From positions 273,994-337,993 of the forward strand of contig NZ_KI421462.1 of NCBI RefSeq assembly GCF_000472785.1: a stretch of 64,000 bases of DNA. Reading direction: 5' to 3'. The position numbers and the translations under genes were made by a program. The stretch is from Mesorhizobium loti CJ3sym (GTDB lineage: Bacteria > Pseudomonadota > Alphaproteobacteria > Rhizobiales > Rhizobiaceae). Below are positions 43,941 to 51,716 of the stretch, piece by piece. The notes under the pieces are model-generated. The model had not been told where the DNA came from. It saw nothing but the letters and a program-made list of their open reading frames with translations, and searched no databases. Each line of letters starts with the position of its first letter. The stretch's first letter is position 1.

Positions 43941-45176
43941 ATGGCAAGAAGCGCGCTCATCTTGGTTGAAGGCCACAGGAGTATCAGTCTGCTATACGTG
44001 AAAGCGGCTCAGTGTCTTGGCCTTCATCCAATTACCCTGTCGGCTGATCCAGCTCAGTACGACTATCTTGCGGCGGAAGGAATTGAGGCGATCCGTGTCG
44101 ATACAGACAATCTCGATGCGCTGATCCACGAATGTTCTCGGCTGCGTGCGACGTATGAGATTGCTGGCATTACTGGCTTTGCCGGCGACGACGAGTCGGT
44201 CTCTGCGACAGTCGGCAAGCTCTGCCGGCATTTCGATCTACCGGGACCGAACCCCGCATCGATTGAACGATGCTGCGACAAATTCACTCAACGTCAGCTC
44301 CTTTCGGAGGCCGGCGTTCCGATACCTGCTTATCGCCTGGCAGCGAATGCGACGGAGGTGGAAAGCTGTGCCGCCGAGATCGGCCTGCCGGTAGTTCTTA
44401 AGCCAGCCGTAGGTAGCGGCAGCATCGGTGTCCGATTGTGCCGCAGCGTCGAAGAGGTAGCCGAACATACGACCTATCTGTTGGACGGGAAGCACACATG
44501 GCAGTCTTCGCCGAAGATACTGGTCGAAGAGTTCGCACAAGGTCCTTATTATTGCACTCTTGTAATGGGAAATGAGGTCCTTGGGATTGGCGCCGCTGAT
44601 TTCGGCCCCCTGCCGCATTTCGTCTTCCTGCGGAGCATCTTCCCGGCCCCTGTGACTGATGACGAGCATAGGCGTATCGCCGATGTTTCGCTGAGCTGTT
44701 TGCGAGCTCTCGGCCTTGGCTGGGGGCCAACGAACATTGAACTCCGTTGGACGAGGCGTGGCCCAGTCGTCATTGAAGTCAACCCGCGTCTTGTGGGTGG
44801 GACCGGACCTCGGCTGGCTCAAGCGGCTCACGGTATCGATCTCGTCACCGAGCACATCAAGCTTGTGATCGGCGACGAATGGGATTTGCGCAGAAGGCAT
44901 TCGCACATTGCGGCCGCGCGGTTCCTACTTGTTGATCGCGATGGGATCCTCGACTGGATCGATGGCGACAGTCGGGCGGCTGCTTTACCAGGTGTCGCCG
45001 AGGTCAAATTCTATGTTGAACCCAAGACGCCGATCATCAGGAAAGGCGACTACCGAGACTGTATCGGACATGTCGTCGCCGTTTCACCCAGTCTTGCTCA
45101 GACCGAGATCGCACTTCAGCGTGCCGTCGACTCGATCAGTTGGTCGATCACACCATTTCCGACCCTTGGCGAATAG
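43941..45176 (+). CDS. ATP-grasp ligase 1
   Basis: 411 residues of the ATP-grasp superfamily (carboxylate-amine ligases). N-terminal Rossmann-like domain SALILVEGHRSISLLYVKAA, ATP-binding VVLKPAVGSGSIGVRLC, the phosphate and metal site IEVNPRLVGGTGPRLA, and a C-terminal lid. It is close to the gene at 49977-51254 and to the N-terminal domain of the fusion at 51717-54416. Differences cluster around the region after the ATP loop (PYYCTLVMGNEVLG against PFYGVDIMGNEVIG), which may alter the substrate. ATG at 43941 aligns with the paralogue start. It likely joins an amino acid to an amine or second amino acid. Confidence 0.88.
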   Translation: MARSALILVEGHRSISLLYVKAAQCLGLHPITLSADPAQYDYLAAEGIEAIRVDTDNLDALIHECSRLRATYEIAGITGFAGDDESVSATVGKLCRHFDLPGPNPASIERCCDKFTQRQLLSEAGVPIPAYRLAANATEVESCAAEIGLPVVLKPAVGSGSIGVRLCRSVEEVAEHTTYLLDGKHTWQSSPKILVEEFAQGPYYCTLVMGNEVLGIGAADFGPLPHFVFLRSIFPAPVTDDEHRRIADVSLSCLRALGLGWGPTNIELRWTRRGPVVIEVNPRLVGGTGPRLAQAAHGIDLVTEHIKLVIGDEWDLRRRHSHIAAARFLLVDRDGILDWIDGDSRAAALPGVAEVKFYVEPKTPIIRKGDYRDCIGHVVAVSPSLAQTEIALQRAVDSISWSITPFPTLGE

Positions 45177-45406
45177 GAACAATATGTGGCCCTTACCTCT
45201 GCGCAGCGGCGCTAGGTAAGAGGTTATAGTCGTCGCGGTACGACCGACTGGTGGAGCTTCGATCAGTTCGCAGCCAAACCCCGTTCGGGGCACCTTCCCG
45301 ACGAGCAAAAGTGATGAACCACCAAAGCAACTGCTGATGTTACTATGATTGCACAGAATAGGATGCAATTCAATTTATACTTGAGACGTTTCTGAAAGGA
45401 GATGGT
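45177..45406. other. Intergenic stretch before the GNAT gene
   Basis: No gene seen. An AAAGGAGA ribosome site for the GTG start lies at 45396-45403. Confidence 0.4.
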
Positions 45407-45823
45407 GTGCCCGAGCCCCCTAAAATCCTTTACGCTAGCGAGCCGGACCTCGATGCCGCTGAGTTCTGCCGAGTGTTGGTGGAATCCGGCTTCGGGGGAG
45501 GCCATGGAGAGCTGCGGCTGAAGGCGATGCTTAGCCATGCCGATCTAGTGCTGACGGCGCGGCTCGACCGGCGCGACCGGAAACTGGTCGGAGTTCTCCG
45601 CGGCGTCACCGACTTCTTTTGGGTCTGCTATATCTCCGAGCTCGCCGTCTCGAAATCGGCGCAAGGGCTTGGCATCGGCAAGGGCCTGGTTGGCGACGCG
45701 CGCCGGCAGCTCGGACCTGTCGTCGCAATGGCGTTGATTTCCGAGCCCGACGCTGTAGGCTTCTATGAAAGGATCGGCATGACGCGCATACCAGCCGCGT
45801 TCTGGTTTTCGCGTGAGTGTTAG
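45407..45823 (+). CDS. GNAT-family N-acetyltransferase
   Basis: 138 residues of the GNAT fold. The acetyl-CoA loop reads ISELAVSKSAQGLGIGKGLV (motif A, Q-x-x-G-x-G), and motif B follows with EPDAVGFYERIGMTRI. The start is GTG at 45407 with AAAGGAGA five bases before. Acetylation of an amino group on a small molecule is typical; it could cap the product of the neighbouring ATP-grasp ligase. It is on the same strand, 230 bases downstream. Confidence 0.85.
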   Translation: MPEPPKILYASEPDLDAAEFCRVLVESGFGGGHGELRLKAMLSHADLVLTARLDRRDRKLVGVLRGVTDFFWVCYISELAVSKSAQGLGIGKGLVGDARRQLGPVVAMALISEPDAVGFYERIGMTRIPAAFWFSREC

Positions 45824-45929
45824 CCTGAAAAATTCACGGCGGGTTGGCGGATGTGGTTCAAGCCATTGAAATGACCTAGGGTTTGGTTGGTAAGGCCGAT
45901 CCGAATCATTTCCGGAGACCACACCCGCC

Positions 45930-46110
45930 ATGAATGGTCTTACGCTGCCACTGAGCGGCTTGTCATCTGTCGGCGGCAATTCCGTCGTAGCCCGTTTCGA
46001 CGGCGGCATGCTGTGGTCAGACAGTGGCGTTCTGTCTCCTAGCGAGGCTCGCGGAAAAGCACCCAACAGCTGCCACATCGCCGTTTCAGGCCGCCAAAAC
46101 CTCATCGCCG
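45930..46110 (+). pseudogene. IS1380-family transposase, N-terminal remnant
   Basis: The frame from ATG 45930 reads LPLSGLSSVGGNSVVARFDG, GGMLWSDSGVL, the usual N-terminus of IS1380 transposases (VARFDGGLLSSDGG). It then jumps into unrelated sequence shared with 43523-43590, so an internal deletion has occurred. Confidence 0.7.
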
Positions 46111-46230
46111 TCGATCTTGAGCCTTCGGGCGACGTCATAGCCCGAAACCAAGCCTGCAAGGCGCCACGGAGTTCCGGCTGTGCGTCCGATCGGTAATGTT
46201 TACCCAGGTGGTGCGGATGACGCTCGCTTC

Positions 46231-46488
46231 AATCGGCCAGAACCGTCTCGATCAGGTTCACCCAATACCCGATGCCGTAGGGAAGGCTTCGTCGTTGAAA
46301 TCATATGCCGGGTGGTGCACTGAAGCCGTCGGTCCATTCCCAAGGAAAACGAGAGCGCACGGCCGCGCCTCAAGCATGTAGGGGAGTTCCTTCCCTCCCA
46401 TGCTTGGTCTCAACTTATCGTTCACGGCTTCAGACCCGACGATGCTGCATGCCGCCTTGACCGCCAATTTTGTCGTGTCGACGACCAC
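46231..46488 (-). pseudogene. M20D amidohydrolase (HipO-like), C-terminal fragment
   Basis: The minus strand reads GSEAVNDKLRPSMGGKELPY, MLEARPCALVFLGNG, SVHHPAYDFNDEA and, after a frameshift, GIGYWVNLIET to a stop. These are the last about 85 residues of hippurate hydrolase-type peptidases; the catalytic N-terminal part is gone. Confidence 0.8.
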
Positions 46489-46867
46489 GGCACAGGCCGG
46501 CCCAGTTTACCGACACATGGAGTTCGCGCGGCAATGCCTTTGGCCTGGACGTCCAGTTGATTTCGACCACCGACGCTTGGGCCAGTTCTCCGTGGTAGGG
46601 CCGAATGCGCGCAAGCTGATCGAACGCGTTGTCGACCGCTTCGATCACTTCAAAGCTTAGATCTGGTCCTCGGTGGTCGCGTACAATCTCGCCTTCACCC
46701 CGTCTCAGACCGGGCTGACGCCACTGATCGGGCCGTGCTCAGGGTACGCCGGCGAGTGCCGGGCGATAACCTATGCTCGCGTCACCGCGGCAAGTACTCG
46801 GGCGCGCCACCTGACGAAGACGAAGAACGCCCTGACCGCCCTGCCAAAGGCCGACGGCGTCCACCGA
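46489..46867. other. No recognised gene
   Basis: Degenerate sequence between the HipO remnant and the binding-protein remnant; no family recognised. Confidence 0.35.
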
Positions 46868-47010
46868 CACGGACGGTGCGCATGGTGATGGATGATCTCC
46901 GCATCTTCGATCCGATCTTCTGCGGATAACATCACCTCCATCATAGCCTGGCGATCTACGACACGCTGTTCGCAAGCGAAGCTTATGACCCAGCCGCAAA
47001 TGGTGGGGAA
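46868..47010 (+). pseudogene. SBP family 5 binding-protein fragment
   Basis: The plus strand reads RTVRMVMDDLRIFDPIFC, a stop, then SLAIYDTLFAS. This matches the mature N-terminus of the binding protein at 41128-42720 (RTVRMVMGDLSVFDPV, CLAIYDTLFGA). It is a small decayed paralogous piece. Confidence 0.78.
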
Positions 47011-47017
47011 GTAGCTG

Positions 47018-47400
47018 CGGCAACCCCATAGCCTACCCAGCGCCCAGTGGCATATGTATCGATTGTTTCCGCAGGCCGAGAGCTTGCCACACGCAGGGCG
47101 ATTTGTATCCGAGCGCGATTGCAGCCATTGTCTCAGAGGTCGACGCCCACTCCCAGGCGGCGGGAATAACGCCTGCGCCGGCGTGGCCCTCCGCGCCGCG
47201 GTGACCTTCGTCGATATCCAGCGCTCTCGCTGCAGCGCTATTTGCCATCGCGGCGCCGACGACACTAGAGTGTTCGTCTATCAACCACATGGTTACGGAA
47301 CCTTCGCCGTAAGCATCCAGTGCTGGACCTTATGGCTGCATTGGCCAACGGTGATCGCAGGCTCGCAGCGGCAGCGCACAATGAGCGCGGCAATTCCACA
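47018..47400 (-). pseudogene. MmgE/PrpD fragment
   Basis: The minus strand aligns with the intact MmgE/PrpD gene at 61845-63179: HSSVVGAAMANSAAARALDI, GHAGAGVIPAA, SETMAAIALGY, preceded by a broken LRSPLANAA-like segment. Frameshifts and deletions make it non-functional. It is a partial duplicate covering roughly residues 40-160 of the intact protein. Confidence 0.82.
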
Positions 47401-47610
47401 AGTTGCAAGACAACCGTTAAGCCGGCTCACAGCGTAGGCGCCGCCAAATGATGTGATCACAAATTGGTCATGCCCCAAATTGGGTCAGCAAACGAATGCC
47501 AGACCGGCGAGCGCATCGCCCGAAAGGAATTGGTGACGTGAATTGTCTTCAGTCTTGTCTGGATACTCCGCTCATTTGCCAAAGTGCTTGAACGAACTGC
47601 CTCGCAGCGG

Positions 47611-48948
47611 TCAGGATCTACACGCCCTGCATACATTCTCGAGAATGAGGGCGATCCCGAAGAGCTGGGAATCGGAGCCGGGCGATCCAACAATCTGCAC
47701 AGCGACGGGTAGGCCGCCGCTCGGCGAGGCGACCGGCAACACTAGTGCCGGCGCACCTACCAGATTGAAGAAAGAAGTGAACAGCGTCAGCGCGTTGCCA
47801 AGCGGAATAGTCTGCCCCGCAATGTCTACGTCGACGGTCCCGACCTGCGGCGCCATGATCGGACACGCCGGCGTCAGCAGGACATCAAACATCTGCATGG
47901 CCTGCGCAAACGCTCGCCTGTAAGTTCCCAGCATGCGCTTACACTGGATGTAGCTTTCTGCAGATAGGAACTGCCCCAACACCATGCCGCCGCGCATGTC
48001 AGCACCGAATCGATCGCGGGCGCGGGCGCGATTGGGGCCGTGATAGGTAAGTGTCTCGGCGAGCTGAATTGTCAGCGAGACCGTGCGGGCTACGGACTGG
48101 TCTGGGAGTTCGATCGCGCCAAACATTGCCCCCAAACGTCGCATGTGCCCCTTCGTCGCGAGGAACGCGTCTTGCACCGGCTCCTCGCATTTTTCCTCGA
48201 AGCCCTCGACCAGCGCAACCCTCAGCGCCGCACTGGGTTGCGTCGCCGGCGGGAGCTTCGCGATGTGCCTGACGACAAGCTCCAGGTCCTCAACTGATGT
48301 CGCGAGTACGCCCGCATGGTCCAACGACCAGCAATAGGGGATGACGCCATCGAGACTGATCAGGCCATAGCTCGGTTTGTACCCGGCGATGCCGCAGAGC
48401 GCGGCCGGAACGCGAACCGAGCCGCCGGTATCCGTGCCGAGCGCGAACGGCACGATGCCGGCCGCCACGGCCGCTGCGGAGCCGCTGCTCGAGCCGCCAG
48501 CGAGCCTTGTCTCGTCATGGGGGTTGACGACCGTTCCGGCCCAGCGGTTCTCGCCGGTCGCGCCATAGGCGAATTCGTGGAGGTTCGTTTTCCCGATCAG
48601 GGCCGCCCCCGCCGCGTCGAGCATGCAAATGGCTGCCGCCGACGTGTCCGGCACATTGTTCTCTAGCACCCTGCTGCCACCGGTGGTTCGGATGCCGCGC
48701 GTTTCGAACATGTCCTTCGCGGCGTAAGGAATTCCGTCAAGCGGGCCTAGGACGCGGCCCGCCCTTCGGCGTGCATCGGACTTCCCTGCTTGTTTTAGCG
48801 CGTGGTCAGCGGCCACCGTAATGAAGCTGCGCAACGAGGAATTGGTCCGTTCGGCCGCAGCGATGCATTCTCTGACAATCTCCACCGCGGACCGGTTGCC
48901 GCCCTCGAGTGCGGCGACGATCGTCTTGATTGACCTTGAATCAGTCAT
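47611..48948 (-). CDS. Amidase, AtzE-like
   Basis: 445-residue amidase-signature enzyme with the catalytic Lys in YAAKDMFE, the cis-Ser in AGGSSSGSAAAVAAG and the nucleophile in GTDTGGSVRVPAALC. The upstream gene overlaps its ATG by eight bases and encodes an AtzG-like small protein. That pair resembles AtzG/AtzE, in which the small partner is needed for the amidase that acts on carboxybiuret. The real substrate here is unknown; a urea- or amide-containing small molecule is a fair guess. It probably replaced or complements the amidase at 30.7 kb. Confidence 0.88.
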   Translation of the reverse strand: MTDSRSIKTIVAALEGGNRSAVEIVRECIAAAERTNSSLRSFITVAADHALKQAGKSDARRRAGRVLGPLDGIPYAAKDMFETRGIRTTGGSRVLENNVPDTSAAAICMLDAAGAALIGKTNLHEFAYGATGENRWAGTVVNPHDETRLAGGSSSGSAAAVAAGIVPFALGTDTGGSVRVPAALCGIAGYKPSYGLISLDGVIPYCWSLDHAGVLATSVEDLELVVRHIAKLPPATQPSAALRVALVEGFEEKCEEPVQDAFLATKGHMRRLGAMFGAIELPDQSVARTVSLTIQLAETLTYHGPNRARARDRFGADMRGGMVLGQFLSAESYIQCKRMLGTYRRAFAQAMQMFDVLLTPACPIMAPQVGTVDVDIAGQTIPLGNALTLFTSFFNLVGAPALVLPVASPSGGLPVAVQIVGSPGSDSQLFGIALILENVCRACRS

Positions 48949-49159
48949 GACCAGAGTGTGATGCTTGCGCTACGCCGTCCGGCGCGATATGACCCAGGTC
49001 CCTGGCGACGATACTGCGCAAATCCGAGAGCAAGCTCTCGAAGCTGGAGACGATCCCGAAAGGAGACGTCGCCAACTGCTCAAGATCGCCGTCAACCCAT
49101 TGGTTGCCAAGAAACTCGGCGTTGATGGACTTCAAGGTCTCCAGACGCGGTTTTGCCAT
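48941..49159 (-). CDS. AtzG-like small amidase partner (DUF4089)
   Basis: 72 residues (MAKPRLETLKSINAEFLGNQ, then GIVSSFESLLSDLRSIVARD), mostly helical, with the size and position of AtzG/GatC-like chaperone subunits. The ATG at 49159 follows GAGAGGAACG. The 3' end overlaps the amidase start (stop 48941-48943, amidase ATG at 48948), so the two are translationally coupled. The assignment rests mainly on size, helical content and context. Confidence 0.68.
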   Translation of the reverse strand: MAKPRLETLKSINAEFLGNQWVDGDLEQLATSPFGIVSSFESLLSDLRSIVARDLGHIAPDGVAQASHSGHD

Positions 49160-49976
49160 CGTTCCTCTCTCACACCACGGCAAGGTCGTGACCCACATCA
49201 TACCGACATCGATCGCCCGCTTGAGTTGCGGCGCCTCTGGGAAGGGCTGACCAACCGGCTGCCCGGTGTGGTAGCCGACGGAGAATGACCTCCTCGGCTG
49301 CCGTGGACTGCCTCGCACGTGAGGCCGGCCCTGATCGCCGCCAGCGCCGGCCGGCGGCGCCGCCACGGCGGTCTAATAGCCCCACACTTGCCGGTCACGT
49401 CGCCGATGATTTGCAGATTGTAGCTCATCGGCGACGCGAACCAGCGGGCGTTGTCGTCCGGAAGCGACGCGGCTTTGCGCGTGTCGGCCGCCATAGCCGC
49501 AAGCGCGACCTTGGGGCCTTTTCATTTCGGTCCTACTTCTGGTAATGAAACGCTACGGTGTTTCGCTCAGTTGCTCGAACTAAGGTGCGGAGCATCATGG
49601 GGCATTTCCTCTGTGCTTTCTCCACGGTCGATGTGATGCCGATGGGCATTTAGTACCTAAATCACCTTGCCGCCTTTTGATCTGAACCAGAGCAACACCC
49701 CACCTTGGGCAATCTGGGCAGGGATTGCGTTGCGCTGGCAACACACGACCGCATCGAAGCCCGATGAGCTTAAACCTAGTGGCCGGAAGCGCCAACGCGA
49801 GCGATCAGTCGGACGTCACGACCGCCGTATATTCGCCGACGCTCGCCGCATAAGCGCCGCCTCATTCCGCGGATCAAGCGCCACCTCCGGGATTCTGCAC
49901 GGGCAGCTGAGGTATCACCATCGACCTGTGTCTCTCTCCTGCTCTCAATTGAACCAAGTTCGGCGAACATCATTCC
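49160..49976. other. No recognised gene
   Basis: Eroded sequence between the AtzG-like gene and ATP-grasp ligase 2. Short frames are present (one reads DNARWFASPMSYNLQIIGDV on the minus strand near 49430), but I cannot assign a family. Confidence 0.35.
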
Positions 49977-51254
49977 CTAATCAGGCCTTACGTGCGCCGG
50001 TGCAGCGGAGGAAGGGACGCAGTTACCTGAGGCCGGAAAAGGTGCGATCGACCAACTTATTAAGTCGACGGCATGCTGAAGTATAGCCGCAGTCTGAGCA
50101 CGGCCGGGTGAAGTGGCAATGACATGTCCGATGCGGTCTCGGAAGTCGCCCTTCCTGACGATCGGCGTCTTGGGTTTAATGTACAATTTCACCTCGGCGA
50201 CACCTGGTACAGCAGCGGCCCGACCGTCGCCATGGATCCAATCGAGTACGCCATCGCGATCTGCATCCAGGCACTGCGAGGCCGCAATGTGCGAATGCCT
50301 TCTGCGCAAATCCCATGCGTCGCCGATGACAAGTTTGATGTGCTCCGTGATGAGATCGATTCCGTAAGCCGCTTGAACCAGCCGAGGACTGGTTCCACCC
50401 GCAAGGCGCGGATTGACTTCAATGACGACTGGGCCCCGCTTCGTCCACCGGAGTTCAACTGTGGTTGGCCCCCAGCCAAGACCGAGAGCTCGCAAACAGC
50501 TCAGCGAAACATCTGCGATACGCCTATGCTCGTCACCAGTCAGCGGGGCCGGGCAGGTCAAATGACGGAAGACAAAATACGGTGGAGGGCCGAAGTCGCC
50601 GGCCTCAATTCCAATGACCTCATTTCCCATTATGTCAACGCCATAGAATGGCCCTCGTGCGAATTCTTCGATGAGTATCCTCGGCGAAGACCGCCATATG
50701 TGTTTCCCGTTCAACAGATAGGCCGTATGTTCGGCCAGCTCATCGATGTTGCGGCACAATCGGACTCCGCTGCTGCCGCTACCTACGGCTGGCTTAAGAA
50801 CCACCGGCAGGCCGATCTCTGCGGCAGCGCATTCTACGTCTATCGCATTCGCCGCCAACCGATAAGCAGGTATTGGAACGCCGGCCTTCTCGAGGAGCTG
50901 ACGTTGCGTGAATTTGTCGCAGCATCGTTCAATCGATGCGGGGTTCGGTCCCGGTAGATCGAAATGCCGGCAGAGCTTGCCGATTGTCGCAGAGACCGAC
51001 TCGTCGGAGCCCGTAAAGCCAGTAATGCCAGCAATGTCATACGTCGCACCCAGCCGAGAACATTCGTGGATCAGCGCAGAGAGATTGTCTGTATCGACAT
51101 GAATTGCCTCAATGCCTTCCGCCGCAAGATAGTCGTACTGAGTTGGATCAGCCGACAGGGTAATTGGATGAACACCAAGACACTGAGCCGCTTTCACGTA
51201 TAGGAGACCAATACTCCTATGACCTTCAACTAGGATGAGCGCTCTTCTTGCCAT
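49977..51254 (-). CDS. ATP-grasp ligase 2
   Basis: 425 residues, close paralogue of the gene at 43941-45176 and in opposite orientation. Same blocks: RALILVEGHRSIGLLYVKAA, VVLKPAVGSGSSGVRLC, IEVNPRLAGGTSPRLV. The extended C-terminus (SGNCVPSSAAPAHVRPD) differs. Both copies are intact, and their upstream DNA is also conserved, including the 76-bp element. Intact frames after the duplication suggest both are under selection. Substrate-loop differences point to related but distinct amino-acid ligases. Confidence 0.88.
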   Translation of the reverse strand: MARRALILVEGHRSIGLLYVKAAQCLGVHPITLSADPTQYDYLAAEGIEAIHVDTDNLSALIHECSRLGATYDIAGITGFTGSDESVSATIGKLCRHFDLPGPNPASIERCCDKFTQRQLLEKAGVPIPAYRLAANAIDVECAAAEIGLPVVLKPAVGSGSSGVRLCRNIDELAEHTAYLLNGKHIWRSSPRILIEEFARGPFYGVDIMGNEVIGIEAGDFGPPPYFVFRHLTCPAPLTGDEHRRIADVSLSCLRALGLGWGPTTVELRWTKRGPVVIEVNPRLAGGTSPRLVQAAYGIDLITEHIKLVIGDAWDLRRRHSHIAASQCLDADRDGVLDWIHGDGRAAAVPGVAEVKLYIKPKTPIVRKGDFRDRIGHVIATSPGRAQTAAILQHAVDLISWSIAPFPASGNCVPSSAAPAHVRPD

Positions 51255-51335
51255 TGGCTGTTGTCTCCGACCTTGGGTGCTGTGCGGCAGTCCGAGCTAG
51301 ATCGGCATCAGCTTTAGCAGTGCCTGATCTCAGAC

Positions 51336-51411
51336 GTTGTGGTGAACGTACCATCGTCAGCGATTTCCGGTCGCAAAGATTTCGTAAACTTATTTTAAGG
51401 CTCTGTTGCAA
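51336..51411 (-). promoter_or_regulatory. 76-bp conserved upstream element, copy B (ATP-grasp gene 2)
   Basis: Read toward the gene it begins TTGCAACAGAGCCTT and ends CACCACAAC, gap-free against copies A and C. It lies 81 bases before the ATG. Its outer end overlaps the terminal repeat of an IS6-like remnant (51399-51413). Confidence 0.65.
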
Positions 51412-51530
51412 CGTTCTGATTTGCCGGCGTGTGGCACGGACCGTCGGCCAATTTCCGGGGGGTGTGATGTTCAAGGAATGCCACTTTAATCAGTCAGTCA
51501 TCCTACTTTGCGTAAGCCGGTGCCTGACCG
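51399..51530 (+). mobile_element. IS6-family remnant (left end and transposase N-terminus)
   Basis: GGCTCTGTTGCAACG at 51399-51413 matches the terminal repeat of IS6-family elements. A frame 58 bases inside reads MFKECHFNQSVILLCV, the normal IS6 transposase start. Nothing recognisable remains after about 25 residues. Confidence 0.6.
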
Positions 51531-51716
51531 TATCTAGTGCGACTGGTCTAGCCTCTCATGTTCCCTGTCCAGGTTGAAATCGCCGCATGGAACACCGGCG
51601 AAACGATAGTGGCCGCCCGCATCAACCGGATGTTCTCAACCGAAAGGCGCGCCTCAAAATGGCCCGGGCCTATCCAGAGCCGGTGCGCTTTGCTACCATC
51701 CATTTTTTCCACTGTG
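51531..51716. other. No recognised gene
   Basis: Sequence beyond the IS6 remnant and after the stop of the fusion gene. No terminator hairpin was identified. Confidence 0.3.
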
